DNA of 64,000 nucleotides from positions 76,901 to 140,900 of the forward strand of contig QFPM01000005.1 in NCBI GenBank assembly GCA_003248655.1, written 5' to 3'. The translations under genes were made by a program, and so were the position numbers. This stretch comes from Microbacterium sp. GTDB lineage: Bacteria; Actinomycetota; Actinomycetes; Actinomycetales; Microbacteriaceae. Numbering within the stretch: the first letter of the stretch is position 1; every line of letters starts with the position of its first letter. A model generated the notes under the pieces. It saw nothing but the letters and a program-made list of their open reading frames with translations, was not told the DNA's origin and did no database searches. This document shows positions 7,980 to 16,813 of this stretch, piece after piece.

Positions 7980-9434
7980 ATGACTGCCACCGCCACCGCC
8001 GAAAAGGCCGAGACGACGGTCGTCGGGCGCGTCGCACGCGTCACCGGCCCGGTCGTCGACATCGAGTTCCCGCACGATGCGATCCCCGACATCTACAACG
8101 CGCTGAAGACGACGATCACGATCGGCGAGGACTCCACCGAGATCACGCTCGAGGTCGCGCAGCACCTCGGCGACGACCTCGTGCGCGCTATCTCGCTGAA
8201 GCCCACCGACGGCATGGTCCGCGGCCAGGAGGTGCGCGACACCGGCGGCCCCATCACGGTGCCCGTCGGCGACGTCACCAAGGGTAAGGTCTTCAACGTC
8301 ACCGGTGACGTGCTCAACGCCGCGCCCGGCGAGACGATCGAGGTCACGGAGCGCTGGGGCATCCACCGCCAGGCGCCGAACTTCGACCAGCTCGAGTCGA
8401 AGACCGAGATGTTCGAGACCGGCATCAAGTCGATCGACCTGCTCACCCCGTACGTGCAGGGCGGCAAGATCGGCCTGTTCGGCGGCGCCGGCGTCGGCAA
8501 GACGGTCCTCATCCAGGAGATGATCCAGCGCGTCGCGCAGGACCACGGTGGCGTCTCGGTGTTCGCCGGTGTCGGCGAGCGCACCCGTGAGGGCAACGAC
8601 CTCATCGGCGAGATGGAGGAGGCGGGCGTCTTCGACAAGACCGCCCTCGTCTTCGGTCAGATGGACGAGCCGCCGGGAACGCGTCTGCGCGTCGCCCTCT
8701 CGGCCCTCACGATGGCGGAGTACTTCCGCGACGTGCAGAAGCAGGACGTGCTGCTGTTCATCGACAACATCTTCCGCTTCACGCAGGCCGGTTCCGAGGT
8801 CTCGACCCTCCTCGGTCGCATGCCCTCCGCCGTGGGTTACCAGCCGAACCTCGCCGACGAGATGGGTGTGCTCCAGGAGCGCATCACCTCGACGCGCGGT
8901 CACTCGATCACCTCGCTCCAGGCGATCTACGTGCCCGCCGACGACTACACCGACCCGGCCCCGGCGACGACCTTCGCGCACCTGGATGCCACGACCGAGC
9001 TCTCGCGCGAGATCGCGTCGAAGGGTCTGTACCCTGCCATCGACCCGCTGACCTCGACGAGCCGCATCCTCGACCCGCGCTACATCGGTGAGGACCACTA
9101 CCGTGTGGCCACCGCCGTGAAGCAGATCCTGCAGAAGAACAAGGAGCTGCAGGAGATCATCGCGATCCTCGGTGTCGACGAGCTCTCCGAAGAGGACAAG
9201 ATCGTCGTGTCGCGCGCGCGCCGCATCCAGCAGTTCCTCTCGCAGAACACCTACATGGCGAAGAAGTTCACCGGCGTCGAGGGCTCCACGGTCCCGATCA
9301 AGGAGACCATCGAGTCGTTCGACGCGATCGTCAAGGGTGACTTCGACCACGTCGCCGAGCAGGCGTTCTTCAACGTCGGAGGCATCTCCGACGTCGAGGA
9401 GAAGTGGGCGAAGATCCAGCAGGAGAACAGCTGA
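7980..9434 (+). CDS. atpD: F1Fo ATP synthase subunit beta (catalytic)
   Basis: 484 aa catalytic subunit. Walker A is GGAGVGKT at about residues 168-175, followed by the catalytic GERTREGND, the Walker B strand VLLFIDNIFRFTQAG and the DELSEEDK catch region. The ATG at 7980 follows AAAGAGA. It ends one base before the atpC start. Confidence 0.98.
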   Translation: MTATATAEKAETTVVGRVARVTGPVVDIEFPHDAIPDIYNALKTTITIGEDSTEITLEVAQHLGDDLVRAISLKPTDGMVRGQEVRDTGGPITVPVGDVTKGKVFNVTGDVLNAAPGETIEVTERWGIHRQAPNFDQLESKTEMFETGIKSIDLLTPYVQGGKIGLFGGAGVGKTVLIQEMIQRVAQDHGGVSVFAGVGERTREGNDLIGEMEEAGVFDKTALVFGQMDEPPGTRLRVALSALTMAEYFRDVQKQDVLLFIDNIFRFTQAGSEVSTLLGRMPSAVGYQPNLADEMGVLQERITSTRGHSITSLQAIYVPADDYTDPAPATTFAHLDATTELSREIASKGLYPAIDPLTSTSRILDPRYIGEDHYRVATAVKQILQKNKELQEIIAILGVDELSEEDKIVVSRARRIQQFLSQNTYMAKKFTGVEGSTVPIKETIESFDAIVKGDFDHVAEQAFFNVGGISDVEEKWAKIQQENS

Positions 9435-9435
9435 C

Positions 9436-9693
9436 ATGCCTCTTGCTGTGACGCTCGTCTCCGCCGAGGAGGAGGTCTGGAGCGGCGAGGCATCCCTCGT
9501 CGTCGCCAAGACCGTCGAGGGCGAGATCGGCTTCATGACCGGTCACGAGCCCGTGCTCGCGATCCTCGCCGAGGGCCAGGTGCGCATCACCCAGCTCGAC
9601 GGCACGAAGGTCGTCGCGAACGCGCGCGACGGCTTCGTGTCGATGGCCTCCGACGAGCTCACGATCGTCGCGGGCCACGCCGCGCTGGCGTAG
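9436..9693 (+). CDS. atpC: F1Fo ATP synthase subunit epsilon, short form
   Basis: 85 aa. Only the N-terminal beta-sandwich is encoded (LAVTLVSAEEEVWSGEASL through the DELTIVAGHAAL end). The usual C-terminal two-helix hairpin of about 45 residues, which inhibits ATP hydrolysis in many bacteria, is absent. The frame closes with a clean TAG and no continuation in other frames was recognised. Short epsilon subunits occur in some actinobacteria, so this is probably lineage-typical and not damage. The ATG at 9436 lies one base after the atpD stop. Confidence 0.93.
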   Translation: MPLAVTLVSAEEEVWSGEASLVVAKTVEGEIGFMTGHEPVLAILAEGQVRITQLDGTKVVANARDGFVSMASDELTIVAGHAALA

Positions 9694-9739
9694 CCCGCGC
9701 CGCGCGCCCTGCCCGGCATCCGTCGTCGCCCCTCCCGTC

Positions 9740-9800
9740 CGCGAAACCGCGCTTGTGTACGGTTCTGGGGCTGAAAAGCGTGCACAAGTGAGGTTTCGCG
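9740..9800. repeat. Family A inverted repeat, copy 1
   Basis: Arms 9740-9761 and 9779-9800 pair at 19 of 22 positions. The arm core is GCGAAACC, two variable bases, then CTTGTG. It lies between the atpC stop and the yaaA start, and its right arm ends exactly at the base before the yaaA ATG. Confidence 0.85.
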
Positions 9801-10550
9801 ATGCTGGTGCTGCTGCCGCCGAGTGAGACGAAGCGGGTCGGCGGGCGCGCGCGGGCGTTGACGCTAGACGCGCTTGCGCTGCCGCAGCTCGCGCCACAGC
9901 GCGAGGCCGTCATCGACGCGCTTGTTGCGCTCAGCGCCGACGCGGATGCCGCGGCGCGCGTGCTGAAGCTCTCCGAACGCCAGCGGGGCGACATCGCGGC
10001 GAACGCGGCCCTGCGCACCGCGCCGACGATGGCCGCTGTCGACCGCTACACGGGTGTCCTCTTCGATGCGCTGGATGCCGGGTCGCTCCCCGCCCCCGCG
10101 CGACGATGGCTCGGGTCGCACGTGCTCATCCACTCGGCGCCGTTCGGGCCGGTGGGCGCGCTCGACGCGATCCCCGGGTATCGCCTCGCCGCGGGGACGG
10201 CGCTCCCCGGCATCCCGTCGCTGCGAAGCCTGTGGGCGGATGCCGTGACGGAGGCGATCGCGGAAGCCTCGCCGCCGTTCGTGCTCGACCTGCGCTCGGA
10301 GGCGTATGCAGCGCTCGGGCCGGTGCCGCCCGGCATCCCCTCCGTGTATCTGCGGGTGGTCACGCGCGGCGACGGCGGCGCAGTGCGCGCCCTCAACCAC
10401 TTCAACAAGCACGCGAAGGGCGAGCTCGTCCGCCGCCTCGCGCAGGCTCGCCCGAGGATCAGATCGGCGCGCGGGTTCGTCGCGTGGGCGGCCGCCGCAG
10501 ACTTCGAGGTCGCGCCCGGAGCGCCGGGCGAGCTTGACCTCGTCGTCTGA
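9801..10550 (+). CDS. yaaA: YaaA family peroxide stress protein (UPF0246)
   Basis: 249 aa. YaaA in E. coli lowers free intracellular iron during peroxide stress and has a DNA-binding HhH-like fold; the biochemical activity is not settled. Recognised from the start MLVLLPPSETK, RYTGVLFDALDA, the PSLRSLW region, FVLDLRSEAYAAL and HFNKHAKGELVRRL. The start codon abuts a family A inverted repeat, so a hairpin could form right at the translation start; GAGG at 9790-9793 inside the repeat may serve as the ribosome binding site. Confidence 0.88.
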   Translation: MLVLLPPSETKRVGGRARALTLDALALPQLAPQREAVIDALVALSADADAAARVLKLSERQRGDIAANAALRTAPTMAAVDRYTGVLFDALDAGSLPAPARRWLGSHVLIHSAPFGPVGALDAIPGYRLAAGTALPGIPSLRSLWADAVTEAIAEASPPFVLDLRSEAYAALGPVPPGIPSVYLRVVTRGDGGAVRALNHFNKHAKGELVRRLAQARPRIRSARGFVAWAAAADFEVAPGAPGELDLVV

Positions 10551-10567
10551 GCGCCCGCCGCGCGAGC

Positions 10568-11053
10568 TCAGTCGCGCAGGGTGTTCTGCGCCGTGCGCTC
10601 GGTGTTCTCGGCTATCGCGACGAGCGCGACGCCCGATTCGATGACGAAACGCAGCAGCACGACCGCGAAGAAGGCGAGCACCGGCACGACGACGATCGTC
10701 GAGACGATGAGGGCGATGCCGCCGCCGAGGTTCCAGCCGAGAGCGCCGATACCCGAGATGATGCCGCTCGAGAACGCCGCGATGAACCCGATGCCGATCG
10801 CGACGAGACCGACGAGGTAGAAGACGCTGGCGAGACGGCGGGTGATGAAGCGCGTGAAGGTGACGTCGACCAGCGCCGAGAGGAAGCCGCGGCCGATCTC
10901 GTCGAGGTCGCCCGTCAGACGTGCCACACCGGTATCGTCGACGCCGGCGATGCCCGGCGCTACGCGCGTGTTGTCCGCAGATGCCTGCGCCGCGGCATCC
11001 GCTGCGGGCTGGTCGGGCAGCGGTGGCGGGGTCGGGGTGCCCTGATCGGTCAT
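10568..11053 (-). CDS. DUF4282-like membrane protein
   Basis: 161 aa. A Pro/Ala-rich soluble N-terminus (about residues 1-60) is followed by LVDVTFTRFITRRLASVFYLVG, two strong membrane helices (about residues 75-100 and 108-135) and a C-terminal amphipathic segment LRFVIESGVALVAIAENT. The combination of FxxFITPRL-like sequence and the RxxxE helix resembles DUF4282. Function is unknown. The ATG is at 11053. It is convergent with yaaA, 17 bp apart. Confidence 0.7.
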   Translation of the reverse strand: MTDQGTPTPPPLPDQPAADAAAQASADNTRVAPGIAGVDDTGVARLTGDLDEIGRGFLSALVDVTFTRFITRRLASVFYLVGLVAIGIGFIAAFSSGIISGIGALGWNLGGGIALIVSTIVVVPVLAFFAVVLLRFVIESGVALVAIAENTERTAQNTLRD

Positions 11054-11141
11054 GACGGTCCTTCCGATGGATGTCCGGCCAGGCTACCGACAGCGGCCGC
11101 GTGCGCGTGGGCGACGTGCCCAGGAGCGCGAATCGGACATG

Positions 11142-11178
11142 CGAAAGGGGCCCGGATGCGACATCCGAGCCCCTTTCG
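11142..11178 (-). terminator. Strong hairpin after the DUF4870 gene
   Basis: CGAAAGGGGC and GCCCCTTTCG form a perfect 10-bp outer stem, with CGGATG/CATCCG pairing inside. It starts 7 bases after the stop of the minus-strand gene at 11185. There is no U-tract, so it may act as an mRNA 3'-end stabiliser or an actinobacterial non-U terminator. Confidence 0.7.
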
Positions 11179-11184
11179 GTGAGA

Positions 11185-11664
11185 TCACTTGATCAGGCGC
11201 AGGTTCCACGGGTAGCGGAAGCTACCGCCCGCGTTGACCTTGATGCCGCCCTGGATCGACCAGACGACGTTGAGGACCCACAGCGCGAGCGGCAGGAGCC
11301 ACAGGATGAGGCCGAGGAACCACACGATCGCGGACAGGATCGTGGTGACGATCCAGAGGGCGACGTAGGCGATCGTGAAGGTGATCTGCCAGTTCAGCGC
11401 CTCCTTGCCCTCGGTGGCGACGCGGGGGCCGCGGTCCTTGCCGATGAGCCAGATGATGAGCGCGGGCAGGAACCCCACGACACCACCGATGTGTGCCCAC
11501 ATCGCGAGCTGCTTGTCGGTCTCGGGCGTGTACGGCCCGGCGGGCGCGGCGGCGGGGTACTGCGGCTGCGCACCGGGAGCACCGGCCGCGGCGGGCGGCG
11601 GAGTCGGGGCAGCGGGCGGAGGCGTTGCGGGGTCGACCGGTTGCGATGCATTCGGGTCGCTCAT
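11185..11664 (-). CDS. DUF4870-family membrane protein
   Basis: 159 aa. The first 55 residues are Pro/Ala-rich with PPPAA repeats; then YTPETDKQLAMWAHIGGVVGFLPALIIWLIGKD and ALNWQITF, both landmarks of DUF4870, with three membrane helices. The ATG at 11664 was preferred over an upstream in-frame start because GAAAGG sits seven bases before it. Function is unknown. It is divergent from the PP2C gene. Confidence 0.78.
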   Translation of the reverse strand: MSDPNASQPVDPATPPPAAPTPPPAAAGAPGAQPQYPAAAPAGPYTPETDKQLAMWAHIGGVVGFLPALIIWLIGKDRGPRVATEGKEALNWQITFTIAYVALWIVTTILSAIVWFLGLILWLLPLALWVLNVVWSIQGGIKVNAGGSFRYPWNLRLIK

Positions 11665-11783
11665 GTAGTTGCCTTTCGAGAAGCGGCTGATACGGGCGCA
11701 CGCGCGATGGAGCGGTGCGAGCGCAGACACAACGTACTCCCGTTGGCGGTGGCGTGCAATGATCTATGACGTCAGGCGTCTAC

Positions 11784-11789
11784 TAGAGT
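11784..11789 (+). promoter_or_regulatory. -10 box for a leaderless PP2C gene
   Basis: TAGAGT is followed by exactly 6 nt and then GTG 11796. This favours GTG 11796 over GTG 11790, which touches the hexamer. Confidence 0.5.
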
Positions 11790-11795
11790 GTGAGC

Positions 11796-12599
11796 GTGTC
11801 TGAACCCGCGACCCACTCGCGCACCGTCGCGCTCGAGGACGGCGCCCTCGAGCTGCGGTGGTCCGAGGTGACGCACCGGGGCCGTCGGCGCGATGTGAAT
11901 CAGGATGCCGTGTTGGCGCAGTATCCGCTCTTCGTCGTCGCGGACGGCATGGGCGGTCACATCGGCGGCGAGATCGCCAGCGCGAGCACCGTCGACCGGC
12001 TGCGGGTCGTGGCATCCAAGGGTGATGTGGGACCGAAGACGATCGAGCGGGCCCTCGCGCGCGCCGTCACCGATATCGCGTCGCACTCCGAGACGACCGA
12101 CGAGGGCACCGGCACGACCGTGACCGGCGTGTACCTCGATACGACCGGCGACGAGCCGACGTGGGTGACCCTCAACATCGGAGATTCGCGCGTCTATCTC
12201 TTCCGTGACGGCGGGCTCGCGCAGGTCACGACCGATCACTCGGTCGTCCAGGAGCTCATCGCGTCCGGGCGGCTTTCGCCGGAAGAGGCCGAGAACCACC
12301 CCTACGGCAACGTCATCACGCGCGCCGTCGGCCCGTCCGACGGGGTGTCGCCCGACTACGTGCGACTCGAGGTCGTCGACGGCGACCGATTCGTCGTCTG
12401 CAGCGACGGGCTCACGAAGGAGCTCACGGACTACGGCATCCTGCACTTCCTGTTGCAGCACGACGACCCGACCGAGGCCGCCGACCACATGCTCGAGGCC
12501 GCGCTCGAGAACGGCGGTCGCGACAACGTCACGATCATCGTGCTCAACGCGCACCGCACGTATACGAACGGTGCCGCCTCCTCCACAGAGGCCGATTAG
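11796..12599 (+). CDS. PP2C-family serine/threonine protein phosphatase
   Basis: 267 aa, a single PPM/PP2C domain with no membrane helix, so cytoplasmic. It removes phosphate from Ser/Thr with two metal ions. Metal-binding motifs are visible: RRRDVNQDA, FVVADGMGGHIGGEIAS, DGLTKEL and the terminal GGRDNVTIIV. No kinase gene lies next to it in this window; the partner kinase is unknown. It is 67 bp upstream of the FtsK/EccC-like ATPase on the same strand, a pairing that may be functional. Confidence 0.88.
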   Translation: MSEPATHSRTVALEDGALELRWSEVTHRGRRRDVNQDAVLAQYPLFVVADGMGGHIGGEIASASTVDRLRVVASKGDVGPKTIERALARAVTDIASHSETTDEGTGTTVTGVYLDTTGDEPTWVTLNIGDSRVYLFRDGGLAQVTTDHSVVQELIASGRLSPEEAENHPYGNVITRAVGPSDGVSPDYVRLEVVDGDRFVVCSDGLTKELTDYGILHFLLQHDDPTEAADHMLEAALENGGRDNVTIIVLNAHRTYTNGAASSTEAD

Positions 12600-12666
12600 C
12601 CAGATCTGTCCACGGATCCCGCATTCGGGCCGCTGCGGCGCGGGTGCGGGCGGTTGACTGTCGGGC

Positions 12667-15576
12667 ATGCATGACCACGCCGACGAGCCGCTACGGCTCC
12701 CCGCCGCGCCCGCCGTTCCCGCGCGCCCCGCGCTGCCGATCGCCGCGGCCATCGTGCCGGTCATCGGTGCGGTCGTCCTGTGGCGGGTGACCGGATCGGC
12801 GTACGCGCTGTGGTTCGCGGCCCTCGGCCCGCTCATGGCGGGAGCGGGGCTCGTCGACGGCTGGCGCACGGCGCGCGGGGCGAAGCGCCGCGCGCGGCGC
12901 GAGGCGGCCGCAGAGATCAAGGCGCTGGATGCCGACGTCACGCGTCGGCACGACGATGAGCGGCGCCGCGCGTGGCGGCGTACGCCGGATGTCGCAGGCT
13001 ACGCCGAAGACCCCGACGAGGTGTGGCGGGTCGTGCCTGGCCGCGAGGGCGCGCTGGTGGTCGGGCGGGGGTCCGCCGCGAGCGGCATCCGCGTCGACGG
13101 CGAGGCTCACGACGAGTCCGCGCGCGCTGTGCGCAGGCGCGCGCGCACGATCGACGACATGCCAGCGTGCGTGCCTTTGGAGGGCGGGGTCGCCGTCGTG
13201 GGGCCCGCGCCGCTCGCGGCGGGCGTCGTGCGCGCGCTCGCGGTGCAGGCGTGTCTTGCGCACCCACCCGGTCGTTTGCGGCTGGTCGGGGTGGGCGCGC
13301 CGCGGCCGGGCGACCCGGCATCCGGTCTGGACAGCTTGCCGCACGCGCTCGGCACGTCGGGCACGGCGCTGTTTGTCGGCATGGGCGGCCGCGGGGCACC
13401 GCCCGGCACGGACGCGCAGATCGTCGGCGTGCGCGAGGGCGAGCCACCGCCGCCGGGCTGCGCGGCCGTGCTGACCCTCGCCGGAGGCGAGAGCGCGCGG
13501 CTCGACCACGACGGTATGTCGCGCGACGTGCGGGTCGAGGCGATCTCGCGCGCCCAGGCGGAGTTCGTCGCCGGCATCCTCGCCGAACGTGCGTCGCAGC
13601 TAGGGTACGGCGGCGACCGGGCCGCCTCGCTCGACGAGCTGTCTGCTCCGGATGCCGTGGCGGGCTCGCTCGCCGCGGTCGTGGGGGTGCGCGGGGGCGA
13701 CCCGGTCGTGCTGGATCTCGTCGCGGACGGTCCGCACGCGATCGTCGTCGGGGTGACAGGTGCGGGCAAAAGCGAGCTGCTGACGACGTGGATCGTGGGT
13801 CTGTGCCGCGGGAGATCGCCGCAGGAGCTCGCCCTGCTCCTCGTCGACTTCAAGGGCGGGCGCACGTTCGATGCGCTCGCGTCGCTGCCGCATGTGACGG
13901 GGGTGCTGACCGATCTCGACGAGGGGAGCGCGCTGCGGGCGGTGGAGAGCCTGCGCGCGGAGGTCCGACATCGCGAGCGAGTGCTGGCTGAGTGCGGTGC
14001 GCGCGACGTTGCCGAGGCGGCGGGCGCGCTGGGTGGTCTCGTGATCGTCGTCGACGAGTACGCGGCGCTCGTCGCCGCGCACCCACAGTTGCATGACCTG
14101 TTCGGCGACCTCGCGGCGCGCGGACGCGCCCTCGGAATGCACCTGATCCTCGCGTCGCAGCGCGTCGGCGGCGCGTTTCGAGACGGGGTGCTCGCGAACG
14201 CGCCGTTGCGGATCGCGTTCCGAGTGACGGATGCCGCGGACTCGCGCGCCGTCCTCGGGGTCGACGACGCGGCGCGGCTGCCCGGCGCGGAGTCCGCGCG
14301 GGGCACGGCGCTCGTGCGCCGCGCCATCGACGATGCGCCGCTCGCCGTGCGCGTCGCGCGTTGCGACGCGGGGTCGCTCGAGGCCCTGCGTGCCGCGTCG
14401 GCTGGCGCGATTCCGGCGCGCAAGCCGTGGCTGGCGCCGCTTCCGGCCGTGCTCGGCCTTGCGCAGGTGCGCGGGGTCGGCGGGGCGGGTACCGACGGTG
14501 GCATCGTTCTCGGACTGGCCGACGAACCCGAGCATCAGCGTCAGTCGGTCGTGCTCCTCGCGCCCGATGCACCCGGGCTCGCCGTCATCGGGGGCCCCGG
14601 GAGCGGCCGCACGACGCTGCTGAGAACGATCGCGGTGCAGTCTCCGCGCGTCCTGTGGACGCCCGACGACCCGGAGAGCGCCTGGGATGCCGTCATGGCG
14701 ATTGACGACGCAGCGCCCGGCACGACCGTGATCGTCGACGACGCCGACGCGATCGCGGCACGTCTCGGGGGAGAGTACGGCGCGCTATGGGTTGCGGCAC
14801 TCGAACGCGCCGCGCGCGAGGCGCGAGGTCGGTCGTTGACGCTCGTGCTGTCGTTGGCGCGGGTCTCCGGTGGGCTTGGCCGCGTCGTCGACCTGCTGCC
14901 GCAACGGGCGCTGCTCGCCCTGCCGACCCGCGCGGACCACGCCGCGGCGGGCGGCGATCCCACCGACTTCGTGCCCGATGCTCCGCCGGGCCGGGGCAGG
15001 TGGGGCCGGCGGCTCGTGCAGTTCGCGGTCGGCTCCGGTGAAAGTGTCGCGGTTGGGGTCACGGGCGGCCCCGCGGCGGCTCGCGCGCCGGGAACCGTCG
15101 GCGCGCTGGCATCCGTGAGCGCGCGAGCATCCGGCGGTGACACGGCATCCGCGGGCGCGCTGGCATCCGTCGGCGCCACGACCCACACGGCGTCCGCGCC
15201 TCCGCTCGCCCTCGACGGCGCTCGGCCGATCGCGTTCGTCGTGCCGCCCGGCCCAGCCGCCGCGGCAAGGGCCGCCGCCTGCGCGGATGCCGGCCGCCAC
15301 GCCCTCTCGGTCGACGAGGCAGCGGCCGACCCGAGCGCGCTCGGCGCGGGCGATGCCATCATCGGCACCCCCGAGACGTGGCTTGCGCAGTGGCGCGTGC
15401 TCGCCGCCGCTCGAGAGCGCTGCGACCTCGTGGTTGACGCGGCGTGCGTGGCCGAGTACCGCGCCGTCAGTGGCCGCCGCGACCTTCCGCCGTTCGTCGC
15501 CCCCGGCGCTCCGCGCGCGTGGCTGCTCGTCCCCGGCGCCACGCGCGTGCGCAGGGTGAGCACGAGGGCGACGTGA
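12667..15576 (+). CDS. FtsK/SpoIIIE-type ATPase, EccC-like, lone copy
   Basis: 969 aa. Two hydrophobic segments lie near the N-terminus (about residues 22-60). The first motor domain is intact: Walker A GVTGAGKSE at about residue 362, LLLVDFKGG, Walker B LVIVVDEYAAL and LILASQRVGG. A second domain has IGGPGSGRTT near residue 642, where the Walker A Lys is replaced by Arg, and TVIVDDADAI. The tail from about residue 800 is Ala/Gly/Ser-rich and poorly conserved in look. The layout resembles EccC/EssC of type VII secretion and not chromosomal FtsK, since there is no gamma DNA-reading domain. No WXG100, EccB, EccD or MycP gene is nearby, so substrate and role are open. Confidence 0.8.
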   Translation: MHDHADEPLRLPAAPAVPARPALPIAAAIVPVIGAVVLWRVTGSAYALWFAALGPLMAGAGLVDGWRTARGAKRRARREAAAEIKALDADVTRRHDDERRRAWRRTPDVAGYAEDPDEVWRVVPGREGALVVGRGSAASGIRVDGEAHDESARAVRRRARTIDDMPACVPLEGGVAVVGPAPLAAGVVRALAVQACLAHPPGRLRLVGVGAPRPGDPASGLDSLPHALGTSGTALFVGMGGRGAPPGTDAQIVGVREGEPPPPGCAAVLTLAGGESARLDHDGMSRDVRVEAISRAQAEFVAGILAERASQLGYGGDRAASLDELSAPDAVAGSLAAVVGVRGGDPVVLDLVADGPHAIVVGVTGAGKSELLTTWIVGLCRGRSPQELALLLVDFKGGRTFDALASLPHVTGVLTDLDEGSALRAVESLRAEVRHRERVLAECGARDVAEAAGALGGLVIVVDEYAALVAAHPQLHDLFGDLAARGRALGMHLILASQRVGGAFRDGVLANAPLRIAFRVTDAADSRAVLGVDDAARLPGAESARGTALVRRAIDDAPLAVRVARCDAGSLEALRAASAGAIPARKPWLAPLPAVLGLAQVRGVGGAGTDGGIVLGLADEPEHQRQSVVLLAPDAPGLAVIGGPGSGRTTLLRTIAVQSPRVLWTPDDPESAWDAVMAIDDAAPGTTVIVDDADAIAARLGGEYGALWVAALERAAREARGRSLTLVLSLARVSGGLGRVVDLLPQRALLALPTRADHAAAGGDPTDFVPDAPPGRGRWGRRLVQFAVGSGESVAVGVTGGPAAARAPGTVGALASVSARASGGDTASAGALASVGATTHTASAPPLALDGARPIAFVVPPGPAAAARAAACADAGRHALSVDEAAADPSALGAGDAIIGTPETWLAQWRVLAAARERCDLVVDAACVAEYRAVSGRRDLPPFVAPGAPRAWLLVPGATRVRRVSTRAT

Positions 15577-15638
15577 TCGGTAGGCGCGGGCGAACGTCGG
15601 TGGCATCCGACACGGCGCGCGGGACTGCGTGCGCGACT

Positions 15639-16754
15639 CTACGCCAGGGCATCCGTCAGTGAGAGGGCGTCGAGGCCGTGCGCCGCGGCGACGCCAACGT
15701 TCACGACGCGCCCGGATGCCGTGTTGAGGCCCTCGGCGAGCGCACCGTCGGCGCTCAGCGCCGCGCGCCACCCGAGCGCCGCGATGCGACGGACGTAGGG
15801 GAGCGTCGCATTGGTGAGCGCAGACGTCGAGGTGTTGGGCACGGCGCCGGGCATGTTCGCGACGCAGTAGAAGACGGTGCCGTGCACGGGGAAGGTCGGA
15901 TCGGCGTGGGTCGTCGGGCGGGTGTCTTCGAAGCATCCGCCCTGATCGACCGCGATGTCGACGAGCACGGATCCCTCGCGCATGCGCGCGACCATGTCGT
16001 TCGGCACGAGCTTCGGAGCCTTTGCGCCCGGGATGAGCACCGACCCGATGACGAGGTCGGACGAGACGACCGCGCGGTCGAGGTCGAGCGGATTCGAGGC
16101 CGCGGTCTTCACGCGCCCCTGGAAGTGGTCGTCGAGGAAGCGCAGCCGCGCGATATTGGTATCGAAGATCGTGACGTCGGCGCCGAGGCCCGCCGCGATG
16201 TACGCCGAGTTCGCGCCCGCGACGCCGCCGCCGATGATCGTGACCTGGGCGGGACGCGTGCCCGGGACTCCCGACATGAGAAGTCCGAGGCCACCGGCCG
16301 AACGCATGAGCGTCGCAGCCCCGACCGTGGGGGCGAGGCGACCAGCGACCTCGCTCATCGGGGCGAGCAGGGGCAGCCCGCCACCCGGGAGCTGCACCGT
16401 CTCATACGCGATCGCCGTGACCCCGTCGGCGATGAGGCGATCGGTGAGCGGGCGGTCGGCGGCGAGATGCAGGTAGGTGAAGAGCACGAGGTCGTCGCGG
16501 AAGTATCCGTACTCGGCCGCGATCGGCTCTTTGACCTTCAGCAACAGTTCGGCGCGCGCCCACAACTCCGCCGGATCGTCGATGAGCGTGGCTCCCGCCG
16601 CGACATATTCTGCATCCGGCATGGAGGAGCCGATGCCGGCACCGGACTGCACGAACACCTCATGACCGGATGCCACGAGATCGTGCACGCCGGCGGGCGT
16701 GAGGGCGACCCGGTACTCGTTGTTCTTGATCTCGGTGGGAACACAGATGCGCAT
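15639..16754 (-). CDS. ald: Alanine dehydrogenase
   Basis: 371 aa. It interconverts L-alanine and pyruvate plus ammonia using NAD. Family features: RICVPTEIKNNEYRVALTPAG at the N-terminus, KVKEP with the substrate Lys, and the Rossmann motif IGGGVAGANSAYIAAGLGADV. The start ATG at 16754 has AAGGAG 5 bases upstream; a longer in-frame extension was rejected. The length equals the family norm. It is 59 bp downstream of the asparaginase gene on the same strand, which may form a small amino-acid nitrogen unit. Confidence 0.95.
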   Translation of the reverse strand: MRICVPTEIKNNEYRVALTPAGVHDLVASGHEVFVQSGAGIGSSMPDAEYVAAGATLIDDPAELWARAELLLKVKEPIAAEYGYFRDDLVLFTYLHLAADRPLTDRLIADGVTAIAYETVQLPGGGLPLLAPMSEVAGRLAPTVGAATLMRSAGGLGLLMSGVPGTRPAQVTIIGGGVAGANSAYIAAGLGADVTIFDTNIARLRFLDDHFQGRVKTAASNPLDLDRAVVSSDLVIGSVLIPGAKAPKLVPNDMVARMREGSVLVDIAVDQGGCFEDTRPTTHADPTFPVHGTVFYCVANMPGAVPNTSTSALTNATLPYVRRIAALGWRAALSADGALAEGLNTASGRVVNVGVAAAHGLDALSLTDALA

Positions 16755-16813
16755 CGACGCTCCTTCGCTGAGTCCCGCGCCCGCAGTGCTTGTGGACCCG
16801 CGGTTCGGGACGC

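Noticed and set aside
4032..9536. An 1834-codon open frame on the minus strand across the atp operon
   Set aside because: It is the antisense shadow of atpF-atpC caused by GC-rich third positions; it is Asp/Leu/Arg/Val-rich with no domain and no promoter or ribosome binding site of its own.
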